Shown here: positions 17,151 through 26,408 of the stretch, one piece after another
How the letters are laid out: each line of letters starts with the position of its first letter
Numbering within the stretch: position 1 is the first letter of the stretch
Assembly: GCF_003149375.1 (NCBI RefSeq)
Contig: NZ_QFWH01000004.1
Span: 186,001 to 250,000 of the forward strand
Direction of reading: 5' to 3'
Length of the DNA: 64,000 bases
Origin: Vampirovibrio chlorellavorus
GTDB taxonomy: Bacteria > Cyanobacteriota > Vampirovibrionia > Vampirovibrionales > Vampirovibrionaceae
Translations under genes and position numbers: made by a program
Notes under the pieces: model-generated
Database searches by the model: none
Told to the model about the DNA's origin: nothing
Seen by the model: the letters and a program-made list of their open reading frames with translations, nothing else

Positions 17151-18308
17151 TTATCGGGTGTAGGTTTTGGGCAGGCGCACCCGCAGGGCGCACATTAATT
17201 CGTATTCAATGGTACTGGCTTTGCTTGCCCAATCGTCCAGCCAAATGGCTGTTTGGGGCTGGCGGGCATCGCTACGGCCAATGAGGGTGATGATATCGCC
17301 CACCTGTGCGTCGGGAATGGCGCTCACGTCAAACATCATCTGATCCATGGTGATGCGGCCCACCTGAGGCACTTGCTTGCCCCCAATCAGCCCATGAATT
17401 CGCCCGGACAAGATGCGGGGCACCCCGTCGGCGTAGCCCAAGGGCACTGTGGCAATGCGGGTTTCTCCTGCTGCTGGGGTGTGATAGGTGTGGCTGTAGC
17501 TGACCCCGGTATTAGGGCCAACGGTTTGCACGTGAATAATCCGGGCTTTCAGGCTCATGGCTGGTTGCAGTTTGATGCCCTCCTGCTGAGGGTGATTTCC
17601 GTACCCAAAAAAGGCAATGCCCAATCGGGCCAGAGTGTTGGGAGTCTGGGCTTCCCACGCGGCAGGGTTCAGGGCGTGTCCGGAGTTGGCGATATGCACA
17701 AAGCGGGGCAGGGGGTCGAGTTGCTGGCACAGGGTGTGCCAGCGTGCCAGTTGGGGCTGGGTCAAAGCCTCATCATGGCTGTCGGCCAGATGGGTAAAAA
17801 CGCCTTCCACTTGCAAAAAGGGCAGGGTCTGGCACTCCCGGATGAAGTTCAGGGCCTTTTCCCAGCCAATGCCAATGCGGTGCATGCCGGTATCCACCTT
17901 GATATGCACTTTAAAGGGCTTTTTATCCTGCTGATAGGCTTTGCGCAGGCTTTCCACGTGGTGCGGGGCGAAAATGGTGAGCTGGATATCGTAATCGCTG
18001 GCGTACTGCACCGACCAGTCCGGCACCACCCCAATCACCAGAATGGGCAGTTTAATACCGGATTCCCGGATGTGGATGGCCTCATCCATGGAGGCCACCC
18101 CGGCCATACTCACCCCGGAGGCCCCCAGTGTGTTTAACACCATGGCCGAGCCGTGGCCGTAGGCATCCGCCTTGACCACCGCCATCAGGGCCACTGACGG
18201 GGGCACCACTTTGCGGATGGCCCGGGCGTTGGCCTCAATAGCCCCCAGGTTGATTTCCACCCAGGCATCCCGGCGGGTTTGGACAGGTAAGGTTCTCAGG
18301 GATTTCAT
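17151..18308 (-). CDS. alr: Alanine racemase
   Basis: A 385-residue PLP enzyme of usual length. VVKADAYGHG holds Lys46, the PLP-binding lysine, near the N-terminus. The second catalytic base, a Tyr, is in GVSYSHTYHTP, and GYADGVPR and GRITMDQMMFDVS complete the C-terminal beta domain. It interconverts L- and D-alanine for peptidoglycan synthesis. A perfect TATAAT on the minus strand at 18410-18405 lies about 95 nt upstream in the divergent region shared with the oxidoreductase gene, though its -35 spacing (TTGTTT, 15 nt) is short. Confidence 0.96.
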   Translation of the reverse strand: MKSLRTLPVQTRRDAWVEINLGAIEANARAIRKVVPPSVALMAVVKADAYGHGSAMVLNTLGASGVSMAGVASMDEAIHIRESGIKLPILVIGVVPDWSVQYASDYDIQLTIFAPHHVESLRKAYQQDKKPFKVHIKVDTGMHRIGIGWEKALNFIRECQTLPFLQVEGVFTHLADSHDEALTQPQLARWHTLCQQLDPLPRFVHIANSGHALNPAAWEAQTPNTLARLGIAFFGYGNHPQQEGIKLQPAMSLKARIIHVQTVGPNTGVSYSHTYHTPAAGETRIATVPLGYADGVPRILSGRIHGLIGGKQVPQVGRITMDQMMFDVSAIPDAQVGDIITLIGRSDARQPQTAIWLDDWASKASTIEYELMCALRVRLPKTYTR

Positions 18309-18492
18309 CAGGTAATCCAGCGCTTTCGGATTCGGGGACGGGGCTTTGGATGGCGTGTTGACGCCTTTTGGTTTATTCTAATCTCAAACACTGCGTAAGC
18401 CCAAATTATAAAATGCCGTTATTAAAAACAATCTTAGGCAAACCATTCGTGTTTTATGACTGTCAATTAAGTCTTTGGAATACACGCCCCCT

Positions 18493-19473
18493 ATGACCCC
18501 ACTGTTTGATATGGACAATGCCCAGCAGGAAAAAATTGCCGTCATCGGTTGCGGCAATTGGGGTAAAAATCTGGTTCGTAATTTTGACAATCTGGGCTTT
18601 CTGTATCGGGTGTGTGACCTGAATCCGGAAACCCTCAACGCCTTGCAGAAGCAGTATAAGCACGTGCAGGCCAGCAATCGCTTTGATGACGTGTTCAACG
18701 ATCCGCAGGTCAATGGCGTGGTGATTGCCACCCCCAGCTTTACTCACTATGAACTGGCCAAGAAGGCCCTGCTGGCTGGCAAGCACGTGTACGTGGAAAA
18801 ACCGGTGGCCACCAGTTCCGAGCAAACTCTGGAACTGAACGCACTGGCCCGTGAGCTGGATAAGGTGTTGATGGTGGGCCATTTGTTGCTCTATCATCCG
18901 GCAGTCAACCGTCTGAGGCAGCTCATCCGGGAAGGTTATCTGGGGCAAATTAAGAATATTTCAAGCGATCGCCTGAATACGAATAAGTTTCGGCCCGATA
19001 AAAGCGTTATTTGGGACTTGGCCCCGCATGACGTGTCCATGATGTCTTACCTGATGGATCAGGAGCCTGAGGATATTGTCTCAGTCATTGGCTATCAGAA
19101 CCGGGAAGATGGTTTGGTGGACGATGCGCATATCGATATGGTTTTTCCCAATGATGTAGCCGGGCATATTCACATTAGCTGGGTGCATCCCATCAAGCAG
19201 GTCAAGCTGGTGGTTCGGGGCACCGAGCGCGCCGCCATGATTGATGATACGTTGGGCGAAAACAAGTTGCACATCTTTAACAAGGACGATGTCAGTAGTC
19301 CCATTGAGGAGTTTCCGGATTATCTGGATATTGAGCCCCTCAAGCTGGAGTGCCAGCACTTCATCAATTGCATTCGGCACGGCTACGACCCCAAAACCAA
19401 TGGTATGAACGGCTACCATGTGGTGCGGGTGCTGGAAATGGCCGAACGCAAGATGGAGATGATCTCCGTATAA
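18493..19473 (+). CDS. Gfo/Idh/MocA family NAD(P)-dependent oxidoreductase
   Basis: About 326 residues from ATG 18493; an in-frame TTG at 18475 is an alternative and neither has a good ribosome site. The Rossmann fold starts KIAVIGCGNWGKNLVRNF, followed by ATPSFTHYELAKKALLAGKHV and the signature EKP (VEKPVAT). The second domain contains WDLAPHDVSMM, with the usual His of this family. Its overall look is closest to nucleotide-sugar 3-dehydrogenases such as WlbA, which would suit surface polysaccharide synthesis, but the substrate is not proven. It is transcribed alone, divergently from alr. Confidence 0.87.
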   Translation: MTPLFDMDNAQQEKIAVIGCGNWGKNLVRNFDNLGFLYRVCDLNPETLNALQKQYKHVQASNRFDDVFNDPQVNGVVIATPSFTHYELAKKALLAGKHVYVEKPVATSSEQTLELNALARELDKVLMVGHLLLYHPAVNRLRQLIREGYLGQIKNISSDRLNTNKFRPDKSVIWDLAPHDVSMMSYLMDQEPEDIVSVIGYQNREDGLVDDAHIDMVFPNDVAGHIHISWVHPIKQVKLVVRGTERAAMIDDTLGENKLHIFNKDDVSSPIEEFPDYLDIEPLKLECQHFINCIRHGYDPKTNGMNGYHVVRVLEMAERKMEMISV

Positions 19474-19623
19474 CGAAACGGGGACGCTTTGCGGGTAATG
19501 GGTGGGAACAGGAGAGGGAAGGCTTGCTTTGCGGGTTGTTTCTTGTAAGCTGTAGCGCAAATAGACTTTAGTTTTTGCGAGTGTATCGGGTTTCAGGTTT
19601 TTAGATTTTGAGGAGGGTTTTCC

Positions 19624-20619
19624 GTGGGGATTAATATGCCTTATTTGAGTCCGGCTGTGCGTTCCGGGCAGGCTGTTCGCTCCATGGATAGGTCCAAACG
19701 GCCCGCGTTGTCGGTGGCGTCAGGATTGGCCCATCCGGGTTCGTTGCAGCGCAAGCCAGCCCTTCGCTTTGCCGGAAGTTTGGATATCCAGTTGCTTTTG
19801 CAGCAGGCCAAATTCCCCACCGTCCTCAGCGATCTGCCGGTGTTTGACCCTGCCAGTCCGGAGAGCGTCAAGACCTATCAATCCGGTTTGGCTTTGGCTC
19901 AAAAGCTGGCTCGCCCCGAGGTTTCCAAAATGCCGGTTGGGGCCATTGCCATTGGGAACAGCGGCAAGGCTTATCTGGGGGCCAACCTGGAATTGAAAGG
20001 CGGGCTGCCCAACGAGACGGTGCATGCGGAGGTTTTTGCGCTGCTGAATGCCAGGGCCCACGGAGAGTCTGGCATTCAGATGATGATTCAGAGCTTGCGA
20101 CCTTGCGGCTCCTGTCGACAGGCGCTGCTGGAGGCTGGAAATCCGGATCTGCCCATCCACGTGGTGGATATGAAGCGCGGGGAGGTCGATACCAAAACGG
20201 CTGGCGCGTACCTGCCCAATAGTTATCACTATGCTTCCGGGCAAAAAAACTGGTTTCAATCACCACGTCTGGATATTACGGAACCCGCCGATGCTCGCTT
20301 TCGGCCTGCGTGGCGGGCGGCTTTACAGTCATACCTCCCCAACCCCAACCGAAAAACCTGGGCCGGGTTATCGGTGCAAACCAGCGACAAAAAGCAGTTT
20401 GAGGGCTGTGTCCTGACGGTTCCGGCGCCCAATAACACCATTTCTCCGTTACAGGATGTCATGGTGCGAATGGCCGCAGCCCATGAGCCGGTGGCGGGTA
20501 TTCAAGCTGTCACCATGGTGGAGCCTGCCGCGCCAGACTATTCTTTCAGCGCCCTGATAGCCCAGACCTTGAAACGCCTGGCCCCCCAGGCCACCTTTTC
20601 GGTTTTGAGCCAATCCTAG
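19624..20619 (+). CDS. cdd: Cytidine deaminase, two-domain (E. coli type) with N-terminal extension
   Basis: A 331-residue protein from GTG 19624, preceded by a perfect GAGGAGG. The zinc site is plain: His134-Ala-Glu136 and Pro160-Cys161-Gly-Ser-Cys164, after YLGANLEL. Length and a second, ligand-free C-terminal domain fit the dimeric E. coli-type enzyme rather than the short tetrameric type. It converts cytidine or deoxycytidine to uridine forms in pyrimidine salvage. The first 50 residues are an extra basic, Ser/Pro-rich extension ending in ALRFAG (46-51), like those of other proteins in this window. An in-frame ATG at 19636 is a possible alternative start. Confidence 0.85.
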   Translation: MGINMPYLSPAVRSGQAVRSMDRSKRPALSVASGLAHPGSLQRKPALRFAGSLDIQLLLQQAKFPTVLSDLPVFDPASPESVKTYQSGLALAQKLARPEVSKMPVGAIAIGNSGKAYLGANLELKGGLPNETVHAEVFALLNARAHGESGIQMMIQSLRPCGSCRQALLEAGNPDLPIHVVDMKRGEVDTKTAGAYLPNSYHYASGQKNWFQSPRLDITEPADARFRPAWRAALQSYLPNPNRKTWAGLSVQTSDKKQFEGCVLTVPAPNNTISPLQDVMVRMAAAHEPVAGIQAVTMVEPAAPDYSFSALIAQTLKRLAPQATFSVLSQS

Positions 20620-20683
20620 CCCACGCTTCAGCTTGCGTTTGCGTGTTCCAAATATTTGAGGTAAAAAATTATCAAATCCCCTG

Positions 20684-20712
20684 TTGCAATTCTGGAGCGG
20701 TTTACCTAGAAT
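20684..20712 (+). promoter_or_regulatory. Promoter of tRNA-Gly
   Basis: TTGCAA, a 17-nt spacer and TAGAAT, ending 29 nt before the first base of the tRNA. Both boxes match the housekeeping consensus well (5/6 each). Confidence 0.75.
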
Positions 20713-20741
20713 CTATTTCATCCTCAAGTTTTCCGGTAAAT

Positions 20742-20813
<72 letters not shown>

Positions 20814-20993
20814 AATTTTTACCCCGGAAAACACAAGCAAGTTGCAGAATATCAAGTTGCTAGGTAAATTGAAAAGCTCCGCATCAGAGCGTTCCGTACA
20901 AGGGGTTGGTGCAAAATCGCTGAGAGAACTGAGTCTCTTTAGCGATTTAAATGCCGTTTACAGTATTTTGAAGGAATGGGCTAAGGCAGACGC

Positions 20994-22394
20994 ATGAAAG
21001 TAGAAGTCTTAAAAGAAGAACAAAACTTGGCGAAAATTAACCTGGAAATTCCCGCCGAGCAAGCCAACCAGGAATACAACAAGGCCTGGAAACGTCTGGG
21101 TCAGCGTCTGAATATCCCCGGTTTTCGCCGGGGCAAGGCTCCTCGTTCCATCGTGGAGAAAACCGTGGGCGTGGATCGCATTAAGCAAGAGGCCATGGAT
21201 CGCCTGTTCCCCCACTTGTTTGCCGACGCCATCAGCGAGCATCAGCTGGATATCGTGGCCCCGCCTCAAATTGAAAATCTGAAATTTGACCTGGGCGAAG
21301 GCATCGCTGTGAAGGCCACCGTGGAACTTCGTCCGGAAGCCCAGTTGCCTGATTTAACCGCTCTGAAGCTGGATGTGGCCGAGTACAAGTTGCCTGCCGA
21401 TGCTGAAGAAAAAGAGCTGGCCTCTATCGTAGAACGTTTGACCACGCTGGAATCTGTGGTGGATCGTCCCTCCGAGAAGACCGACATCGTAAACATCGAC
21501 TTTAACGGCTCGGTGAACGGTGAGGCCATCAAGGGTGGTTCCGCTAAAAATTACCGTCTGGATTTGGCCGATAACAACTTCATCGAAGGCTTTGCCGACC
21601 AGCTGGTGGGCCACAAAATCGCTGAAGAATTCAGCATTAACGTGACCTTCCCGGAAGGCTACCACGATGCCACCCTAGCTGGTAAACCGGCTGAGTTCAA
21701 GGTGAAAATCAACGATATTTCCAAAAAAGTGGTGCCTGACCTGACCGATGAAGTGGCCAAAAAAGTGGGTCCTTTTGAAACGGTTGAGCAGATGAAGGAA
21801 GAAGTTCGCAATCTGTTGAAGCAAAGTGAAGATCAGGAAAACACCTTCCGCAAGCAAAAAGCGGTGGTGGATTACCTGTTGGAGAAGTCCACGGTTGAGA
21901 TCCCCGACAGCATGGTCAATCGGGAAGCCAAGTTGCTGATGGACGAAGTGCAGCAGCGCCTGAAAAGCCAAGGCTTGTCCTGGGAAAAGTTTCTGGATTC
22001 CGAGGGGCATGAAAGCACCTGGCAGAATCTGCGCAACGAAGCCAGCAAGCGGATTAAAACCAGCCTGATCTTCGGGGCCATTGCCAAGCAGGAAGGCATG
22101 CAGGTTAATGAAGAGGAGTTCTCGGCGATGGTTAGCCAAATGGCCGCCATGCGGGGAATGGAAGAGAAGCAGGTGATGCGTCAGTTGGGCAACAACTTTG
22201 CCGCCGCTCAAGCCCTGTCCGATCAAATCCTCAGCCAGAAAATCGTGGATTATCTGGTGGAGCGGGCCGAGTTCAATTATGTCCCTGAAGAGCAGGTGGA
22301 GCAGCAGAAAGTCAGCTCTGACAAGCCTGAAGGTACTGAAGTGGCCGCCGCTATTGAAGGCGAAGAGTTTGACGTTTTAGACGCTGAAGTTTAG
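20994..22394 (+). CDS. tig: Trigger factor
   Basis: A 466-residue chaperone with all three domains: an N-terminal ribosome-binding domain with the signature GFRRGKAP (43-50), a central FKBP-like PPIase domain (DIVNIDFNGSVNGE through FPEGYHD), and a helical C-terminal domain. It binds near the ribosomal exit tunnel and shelters nascent chains. The last 25 residues are acidic, which is common. It comes first in a tig-clpP-clpX order conserved in many bacteria. A hairpin without T-run lies between it and clpP. Confidence 0.96.
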   Translation: MKVEVLKEEQNLAKINLEIPAEQANQEYNKAWKRLGQRLNIPGFRRGKAPRSIVEKTVGVDRIKQEAMDRLFPHLFADAISEHQLDIVAPPQIENLKFDLGEGIAVKATVELRPEAQLPDLTALKLDVAEYKLPADAEEKELASIVERLTTLESVVDRPSEKTDIVNIDFNGSVNGEAIKGGSAKNYRLDLADNNFIEGFADQLVGHKIAEEFSINVTFPEGYHDATLAGKPAEFKVKINDISKKVVPDLTDEVAKKVGPFETVEQMKEEVRNLLKQSEDQENTFRKQKAVVDYLLEKSTVEIPDSMVNREAKLLMDEVQQRLKSQGLSWEKFLDSEGHESTWQNLRNEASKRIKTSLIFGAIAKQEGMQVNEEEFSAMVSQMAAMRGMEEKQVMRQLGNNFAAAQALSDQILSQKIVDYLVERAEFNYVPEEQVEQQKVSSDKPEGTEVAAAIEGEEFDVLDAEV

Positions 22395-22407
22395 ACTTAT
22401 AAACCAT

Positions 22408-22440
22408 AGACGATCCTTCCATCCCTTGGGAGGATCGTCT
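22408..22440 (+). other. Stable hairpin between tig and clpP
   Basis: AGACGATCCTTCC and GGGAGGATCGTCT form a 13-bp stem with one mismatch around ATCCCTT. The sequence after it is AAAATAAACT, so it lacks the T-run of an intrinsic terminator. It may be an mRNA processing or stability element between the two genes, or a weak attenuator. Confidence 0.6.
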
Positions 22441-22505
22441 AAAATAAACTAAGGTCCAGAAAACCGAAATATCCTGTTTGTGCTGAAGTGAAAGAGGCAA
22501 CACAG

Positions 22506-23135
22506 ATGCTGTATGTACCGAACGGCGATCCTCAAGCGTATATGCCGGTTGTTATCGAGCAATCCAGTCGTGGAGAGCGTTCATTTGATATTTTTTCCCG
22601 CCTGCTGAGAGAGCGGATCATCTTCCTGGGTACGCCCATCGATGATATGGTCGCCAACCTCATTGTGGCGCAGCTGCTGTTGCTGGATTCCGAGAACCCT
22701 GAAAAAGATATTATGCTGTACATCAACAGCCCGGGCGGCTCAGTGACGGCCGGTTTTGCCATTTACGACACCATGAAGCACATTCGCGCTGATGTGGCCA
22801 CCATTTGCCTGGGTCAGGCCGCGAGCATGGGCGCATTCTTGCTGTCCTCTGGTACGCCCGGCAAACGGATGGCTCTGCCCAACTCTCGCATCCTGATTCA
22901 CCAGCCTTTGGGTGGCGCTCAGGGTCAGGCGACCGATATTGAAATTCAGGCTGCCGAAATCAACCGGATGAAGAAAAACCTGAACGAAATTCTGGCCAGC
23001 AATACAGGTCAGTCGATCAAGAAAATCGAACGGGATACCGACCGTGACTACATCATGTCCGCCGAAGAAGGGGTGGCTTACGGTATGGTAGACAAGGTTA
23101 TTACCAAGGCCGAGGAAGCCAGCAGCAATAAATAG
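22506..23135 (+). CDS. clpP: ATP-dependent Clp protease proteolytic subunit
   Basis: From ATG 22506, with AGAGG 8-9 nt upstream, the protein is 209 residues, the normal ClpP length. The catalytic triad is Ser107 (GQAASMGA), His132 (IHQPLGG) and Asp181 (RDTDRDY). [16 protein letters not shown] is also conserved. It forms the double-ring protease chamber fed by ClpX, encoded just downstream, in cytoplasmic protein turnover. An upstream in-frame GTG at 22488 is less likely. Confidence 0.96.
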   Translation: MLYVPNGDPQAYMPVVIEQSSRGERSFDIFSRLLRERIIFLGTPIDDMVANLIVAQLLLLDSENPEKDIMLYINSPGGSVTAGFAIYDTMKHIRADVATICLGQAASMGAFLLSSGTPGKRMALPNSRILIHQPLGGAQGQATDIEIQAAEINRMKKNLNEILASNTGQSIKKIERDTDRDYIMSAEEGVAYGMVDKVITKAEEASSNK

Positions 23136-23221
23136 TATTATAATGAAGATGGAATGGTGGACTTTCGCTTCCTGCTACCCACAGGAAGGGGTTCATGCAG
23201 ACTCAATCTGGAGGGCTAGAC

Positions 23222-24529
23222 ATGGCCAAGCATGAAGATAGCCGCTTAAAATGTTCTTTTTGCGGTAAAAGTCAGGATCAGGTTAAAAAACTCATTGCAG
23301 GGCCTGAAGTCTACATTTGTGATGAGTGCGTGGATCTCTGCAACGAGATTCTCGACGAGGAATTCTTTGAGGCCGAAGAGGGTGAAAAAAGCACCACTTT
23401 GCCGGAGATTTCGAAGGTGCCCAAGCCGCAGGAAATCAAGGGCTTCCTGGATGACCACATCGTGGGTCAGGAAGACGCCAAACGGGTTTTGTCCGTAGCG
23501 GTGTACAACCACTACAAGCGGGTCAACCACAACTTGTCCAACAAAGAGAAAGAGGACAAGAAGGATCTGGTGGAGATTCAGAAGAGCAATATCTTGCTGA
23601 TTGGCCCCACCGGTTCCGGGAAAACCCTGCTGGCCCAGACTTTGGCCAAGTTCCTGGAAGTGCCTTTCGCCGTGGCCGACGCTACCACCCTGACCGAGGC
23701 CGGTTACGTGGGCGATGACGTTGAGAACATTCTGTTGCGCTTGTACCAGGCCGCCGATTATGACGCGGCCAAGGCAGAGCGTGGCATTGTGTACATTGAC
23801 GAAATCGATAAAATTGCCCGCAAGTCCGAAAATCCCAGCATCACCCGTGATGTTTCCGGAGAAGGCGTGCAACAGGCGTTGTTGAAGATGATCGAAGGCA
23901 CGGTGGCCAATGTTCCCCCGCAGGGTGGACGGAAGCATCCGCACCAGGAGTTTATCCAGATCGACACCTCCAATATCCTGTTTATTTGCGGTGGTGCGTT
24001 TATCGGGCTTGAAAAAATCGTGGAAGGCCGGATTAACTCTGGCAAGTCCGTCGGTTTCGGGGCGAGCTCTCCCAAGTCCCAGTACGAGCGTGATTTGGAA
24101 GCGGCCCGCATGATGAAGCAGCTTCAGCCGGATGACCTGATCAAATTCGGGATGATTCCCGAGTTTATCGGTCGGGTACCGGTCACTGCCGTCCTGGATC
24201 CGCTGGATGAAGCCGCTTTGGTTCGCATCCTCACCGAGCCCAAGAACGCCGTGTTCAAGCAGTACAGAGAGCTGATGGCCATGGACGACGTGGAACTGGT
24301 GTTCGCTGAAGGGGTGGCCGAGGCTATCGCCAAAGAGGCCATCAAGCGCAAAACCGGCGCCCGGGCTCTGCGGAGCATTGTGGAAGAGTTGATGCTGCCC
24401 ATCATGTTTGAAGCGCCTTCCCGTGAGGATCTGAAGGTCTTTGAATTGACCACTGAAATGGTCGAGAAAAAGAACAGCGCCGAAGTGCTGATGCTTCCTG
24501 ATAAAAAGCCTAAAACGGAGATTGCCTGA
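23222..24529 (+). CDS. clpX: ATP-dependent Clp protease ATP-binding subunit ClpX
   Basis: From ATG 23222, with GGAGGG upstream, 435 residues starting [16 protein letters not shown], exactly the usual ClpX start; ATG 23195 would add 9 residues. The N-terminal zinc domain has CSFC and CDECVDLC. The AAA+ part has Walker A GPTGSGKT, the pore loop GYVGDD, Walker [11 protein letters not shown] and the sensor-2 stretch [11 protein letters not shown]. It unfolds tagged proteins and threads them into ClpP. It lies 86 nt after clpP and ends at a strong terminator. Confidence 0.97.
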   Translation: MAKHEDSRLKCSFCGKSQDQVKKLIAGPEVYICDECVDLCNEILDEEFFEAEEGEKSTTLPEISKVPKPQEIKGFLDDHIVGQEDAKRVLSVAVYNHYKRVNHNLSNKEKEDKKDLVEIQKSNILLIGPTGSGKTLLAQTLAKFLEVPFAVADATTLTEAGYVGDDVENILLRLYQAADYDAAKAERGIVYIDEIDKIARKSENPSITRDVSGEGVQQALLKMIEGTVANVPPQGGRKHPHQEFIQIDTSNILFICGGAFIGLEKIVEGRINSGKSVGFGASSPKSQYERDLEAARMMKQLQPDDLIKFGMIPEFIGRVPVTAVLDPLDEAALVRILTEPKNAVFKQYRELMAMDDVELVFAEGVAEAIAKEAIKRKTGARALRSIVEELMLPIMFEAPSREDLKVFELTTEMVEKKNSAEVLMLPDKKPKTEIA

Positions 24530-24551
24530 TTCGTTCAGGTAAACCCAATCG

Positions 24552-24587
24552 AAAAGCGTCTGGCCCCTGTCAAGCCAGGCGCTTTTT
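24552..24587 (+). terminator. Rho-independent terminator after clpX
   Basis: AAAAGCGTCTGGC and GCCAGGCGCTTTT pair with one mismatch around CCCTGTCAA, ending in T5. Confidence 0.88.
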
Positions 24588-24598
24588 GTGTGCGGCTC

Positions 24599-24627
24599 TT
24601 TTCAGGCGGGGGGAAACCCCCTACAAT
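24599..24627 (+). promoter_or_regulatory. Promoter of the WecG/TagA gene with a hairpin in its spacer
   Basis: TTTTCA, a 17-nt spacer and TACAAT. The spacer itself is nearly filled by GGGGGG-AAA-CCCCC, a perfect inverted repeat that could bind a regulator or extrude under supercoiling. Confidence 0.5.
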
Positions 24628-24660
24628 GGGAGATATCAGGGTTTAAAAGGTCATTTTGGA

Positions 24661-25404
24661 GTGGATACTCATCTCAAGGAAGCCCGGTTGTTTGATTACC
24701 CGGTGCATTTGACGGAAACGGCGGAGGCGTTGGCCTTTGCCTCATCCCGGGTAGCCCATGGGCAGACGGTGCAGGTGGTCACCCTGAACCCGGAGATGAT
24801 CATGCAGGGGGAGCAAAACCCTGATCTCGGTCGCGTTCTGAAAAAGGCCGATTTGGTCTTGCCAGATGGGGCTGGTTTGGTGTGGGCCCTGCGCAAGAAG
24901 GGCTGTCAGGTCAAACGTTTGCCGGGGATTGAGTTCTCCGAGGCATTGCTGGCCTGGGCGGCGGAGACGGATCAACCGGTAGCCCTGGTGGGGGCTGCCG
25001 AGGGCGTTTTGACGCTGGCGGTTGAGAAGCTCACTGGGCGCTTTCCCGGTTTGCGCATTGTGTATCAGCACCATGGGTTTTTTAAAGCGGGTGAGGAAGA
25101 GGCGCAAATCGCCGAGCTCTGCGCTCAGGCCCAGCCCAAAGTGGTGCTGGTGGCTTTGGGAGTCCCTCGGCAGGAGTTGTGGATTGAACGCTACAAGTCC
25201 CTGTTTTCAGGGGCTATACTGGTGGGCGTGGGCGGCAGTCTGGATGTGTGGAGTGGTAAAACCCTGCGGGCCCCCGCCTGGATGCGGCGTGTGAATCTGG
25301 AGTGGCTGTACCGGATTACCAGCGAACCGTGGCGAATTCAGCGAATTTATAAAACTTTGCCAATGTTTGTAGTAAAAGTATGTTTAGCTGGGCCCAAGGC
25401 CTGA
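24661..25404 (+). CDS. WecG/TagA/CpsF family glycosyltransferase
   Basis: From GTG 24661 the protein is 247 residues, usual for the family; longer in-frame forms from 24586 would run back into the clpX terminator. Conserved stretches are TLNPEMIMQ, DLVLPDGAGLVWA, the PGIEF motif, and near the C-terminus GVPRQELWIERY, GVGGSLDVWSG and APAWMRRVNLEWLYRI. These enzymes transfer N-acetylmannosaminuronate or N-acetylmannosamine onto a polyprenyl-linked sugar at the inner membrane during teichoic acid, enterobacterial antigen or capsule synthesis. The exact sugar is not decided here. Transketolase genes follow 33 nt later. Confidence 0.88.
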   Translation: MDTHLKEARLFDYPVHLTETAEALAFASSRVAHGQTVQVVTLNPEMIMQGEQNPDLGRVLKKADLVLPDGAGLVWALRKKGCQVKRLPGIEFSEALLAWAAETDQPVALVGAAEGVLTLAVEKLTGRFPGLRIVYQHHGFFKAGEEEAQIAELCAQAQPKVVLVALGVPRQELWIERYKSLFSGAILVGVGGSLDVWSGKTLRAPAWMRRVNLEWLYRITSEPWRIQRIYKTLPMFVVKVCLAGPKA

Positions 25405-25437
25405 CGTCCCGGTTTTAGACGATGAAGGGGCTACACG

Positions 25438-26376
25438 ATGAGCGCTACGCTAAACCCAACACCCCCCAATGAAAGAACGGATTCCATGACTGTATCGACC
25501 AACCAAGCCCGTGTTTTACCGGCTGGCCTACCCCGCTTAACCATTCCCCAGCTGCAAAAGCTGGCCGCCAAGCTGCGAATTGACATTCTGGATATGATTT
25601 ACGAGCCGCAGTCCGGGCATCCGGGCAGCTCCCTGTCTTGCATCGATTTACTGGTCAACATCTGGTTTCACTACATGGTTTGGGATCCGGCCAATGCCGA
25701 CTGGAAAGAGCGGGATCGTTTCATCATGTCCAAAGGGCACGGAGCCCCTGCTTACTATGCCACGTTGATGGAGGCAGGCTACATTCCCTGGTCGGAGAAA
25801 AACACTCTGCGCAAGATTCACTCCAATCTGCAGGGCCACCCGGCTTCCAGGTACATTCAGGGCTGCGATATCTCCACCGGGTCCTTGGGACAGGGCTTGT
25901 CCTGCGGGGTGGGCATGGCCCTGGGTCTGCGGCTGGATCACATCGACAGCCGGGTCATTGTGCTGATGGGTGATGGCGAGTGTCAGGAAGGCAACGTGTG
26001 GGAGGCGGTCCTGAGTGCCGCACATCACAAAGTCAGCCGTGTCACGGCCATTGTGGATCGCAATCATCTGCAAATTGATGGCGACACCGAGAAGGTAAAG
26101 GCGCTGGGTCAGATGGCCCCCAAGTTTGCCGCCTTTGACTGGAATGTTATTGAGATTGACGGTCACGATTTCGCGCAGATTCAGGACGCTCTGGCGCAAG
26201 CGGATCGCTTTGCCGAGGAGACGGATCGGCCCACGGCCATTATTGCCAACACCGTGAAGGGCAAAGGGGTCAGCTTTATGGAAAATCAGGCGGGCTGGCA
26301 CGGAAAAGCCCCCAACAAAGAGCAGTACGAGGTCGCTCGTGCTGAATTGACCGCCGCTTACGATGCCCTGTCTTAA
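25438..26376 (+). CDS. Transketolase, N-terminal (TPP-binding) subunit
   Basis: A 312-residue protein from ATG 25438 (GAAGGGG 7 nt upstream). It carries SGHPGSSLSCIDLLV, MSKGHGAPAYYATL, the HPASRYIQGCDISTGSLGQGLS stretch and GDGECQEGNVWEA, the last being the start of the TPP/Mg-binding GDG motif that ends around IVDRNHLQIDG. It matches the N-terminal half of transketolase. Together with the next gene it moves two-carbon units in the non-oxidative pentose phosphate pathway. The split two-gene form is common in several bacterial and archaeal groups. About 30 N-terminal residues are extra. Confidence 0.93.
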   Translation: MSATLNPTPPNERTDSMTVSTNQARVLPAGLPRLTIPQLQKLAAKLRIDILDMIYEPQSGHPGSSLSCIDLLVNIWFHYMVWDPANADWKERDRFIMSKGHGAPAYYATLMEAGYIPWSEKNTLRKIHSNLQGHPASRYIQGCDISTGSLGQGLSCGVGMALGLRLDHIDSRVIVLMGDGECQEGNVWEAVLSAAHHKVSRVTAIVDRNHLQIDGDTEKVKALGQMAPKFAAFDWNVIEIDGHDFAQIQDALAQADRFAEETDRPTAIIANTVKGKGVSFMENQAGWHGKAPNKEQYEVARAELTAAYDALS

Positions 26377-26408
26377 CGGGCGCTGTGATTTTAAAGGAAC
26401 CATTTTCC

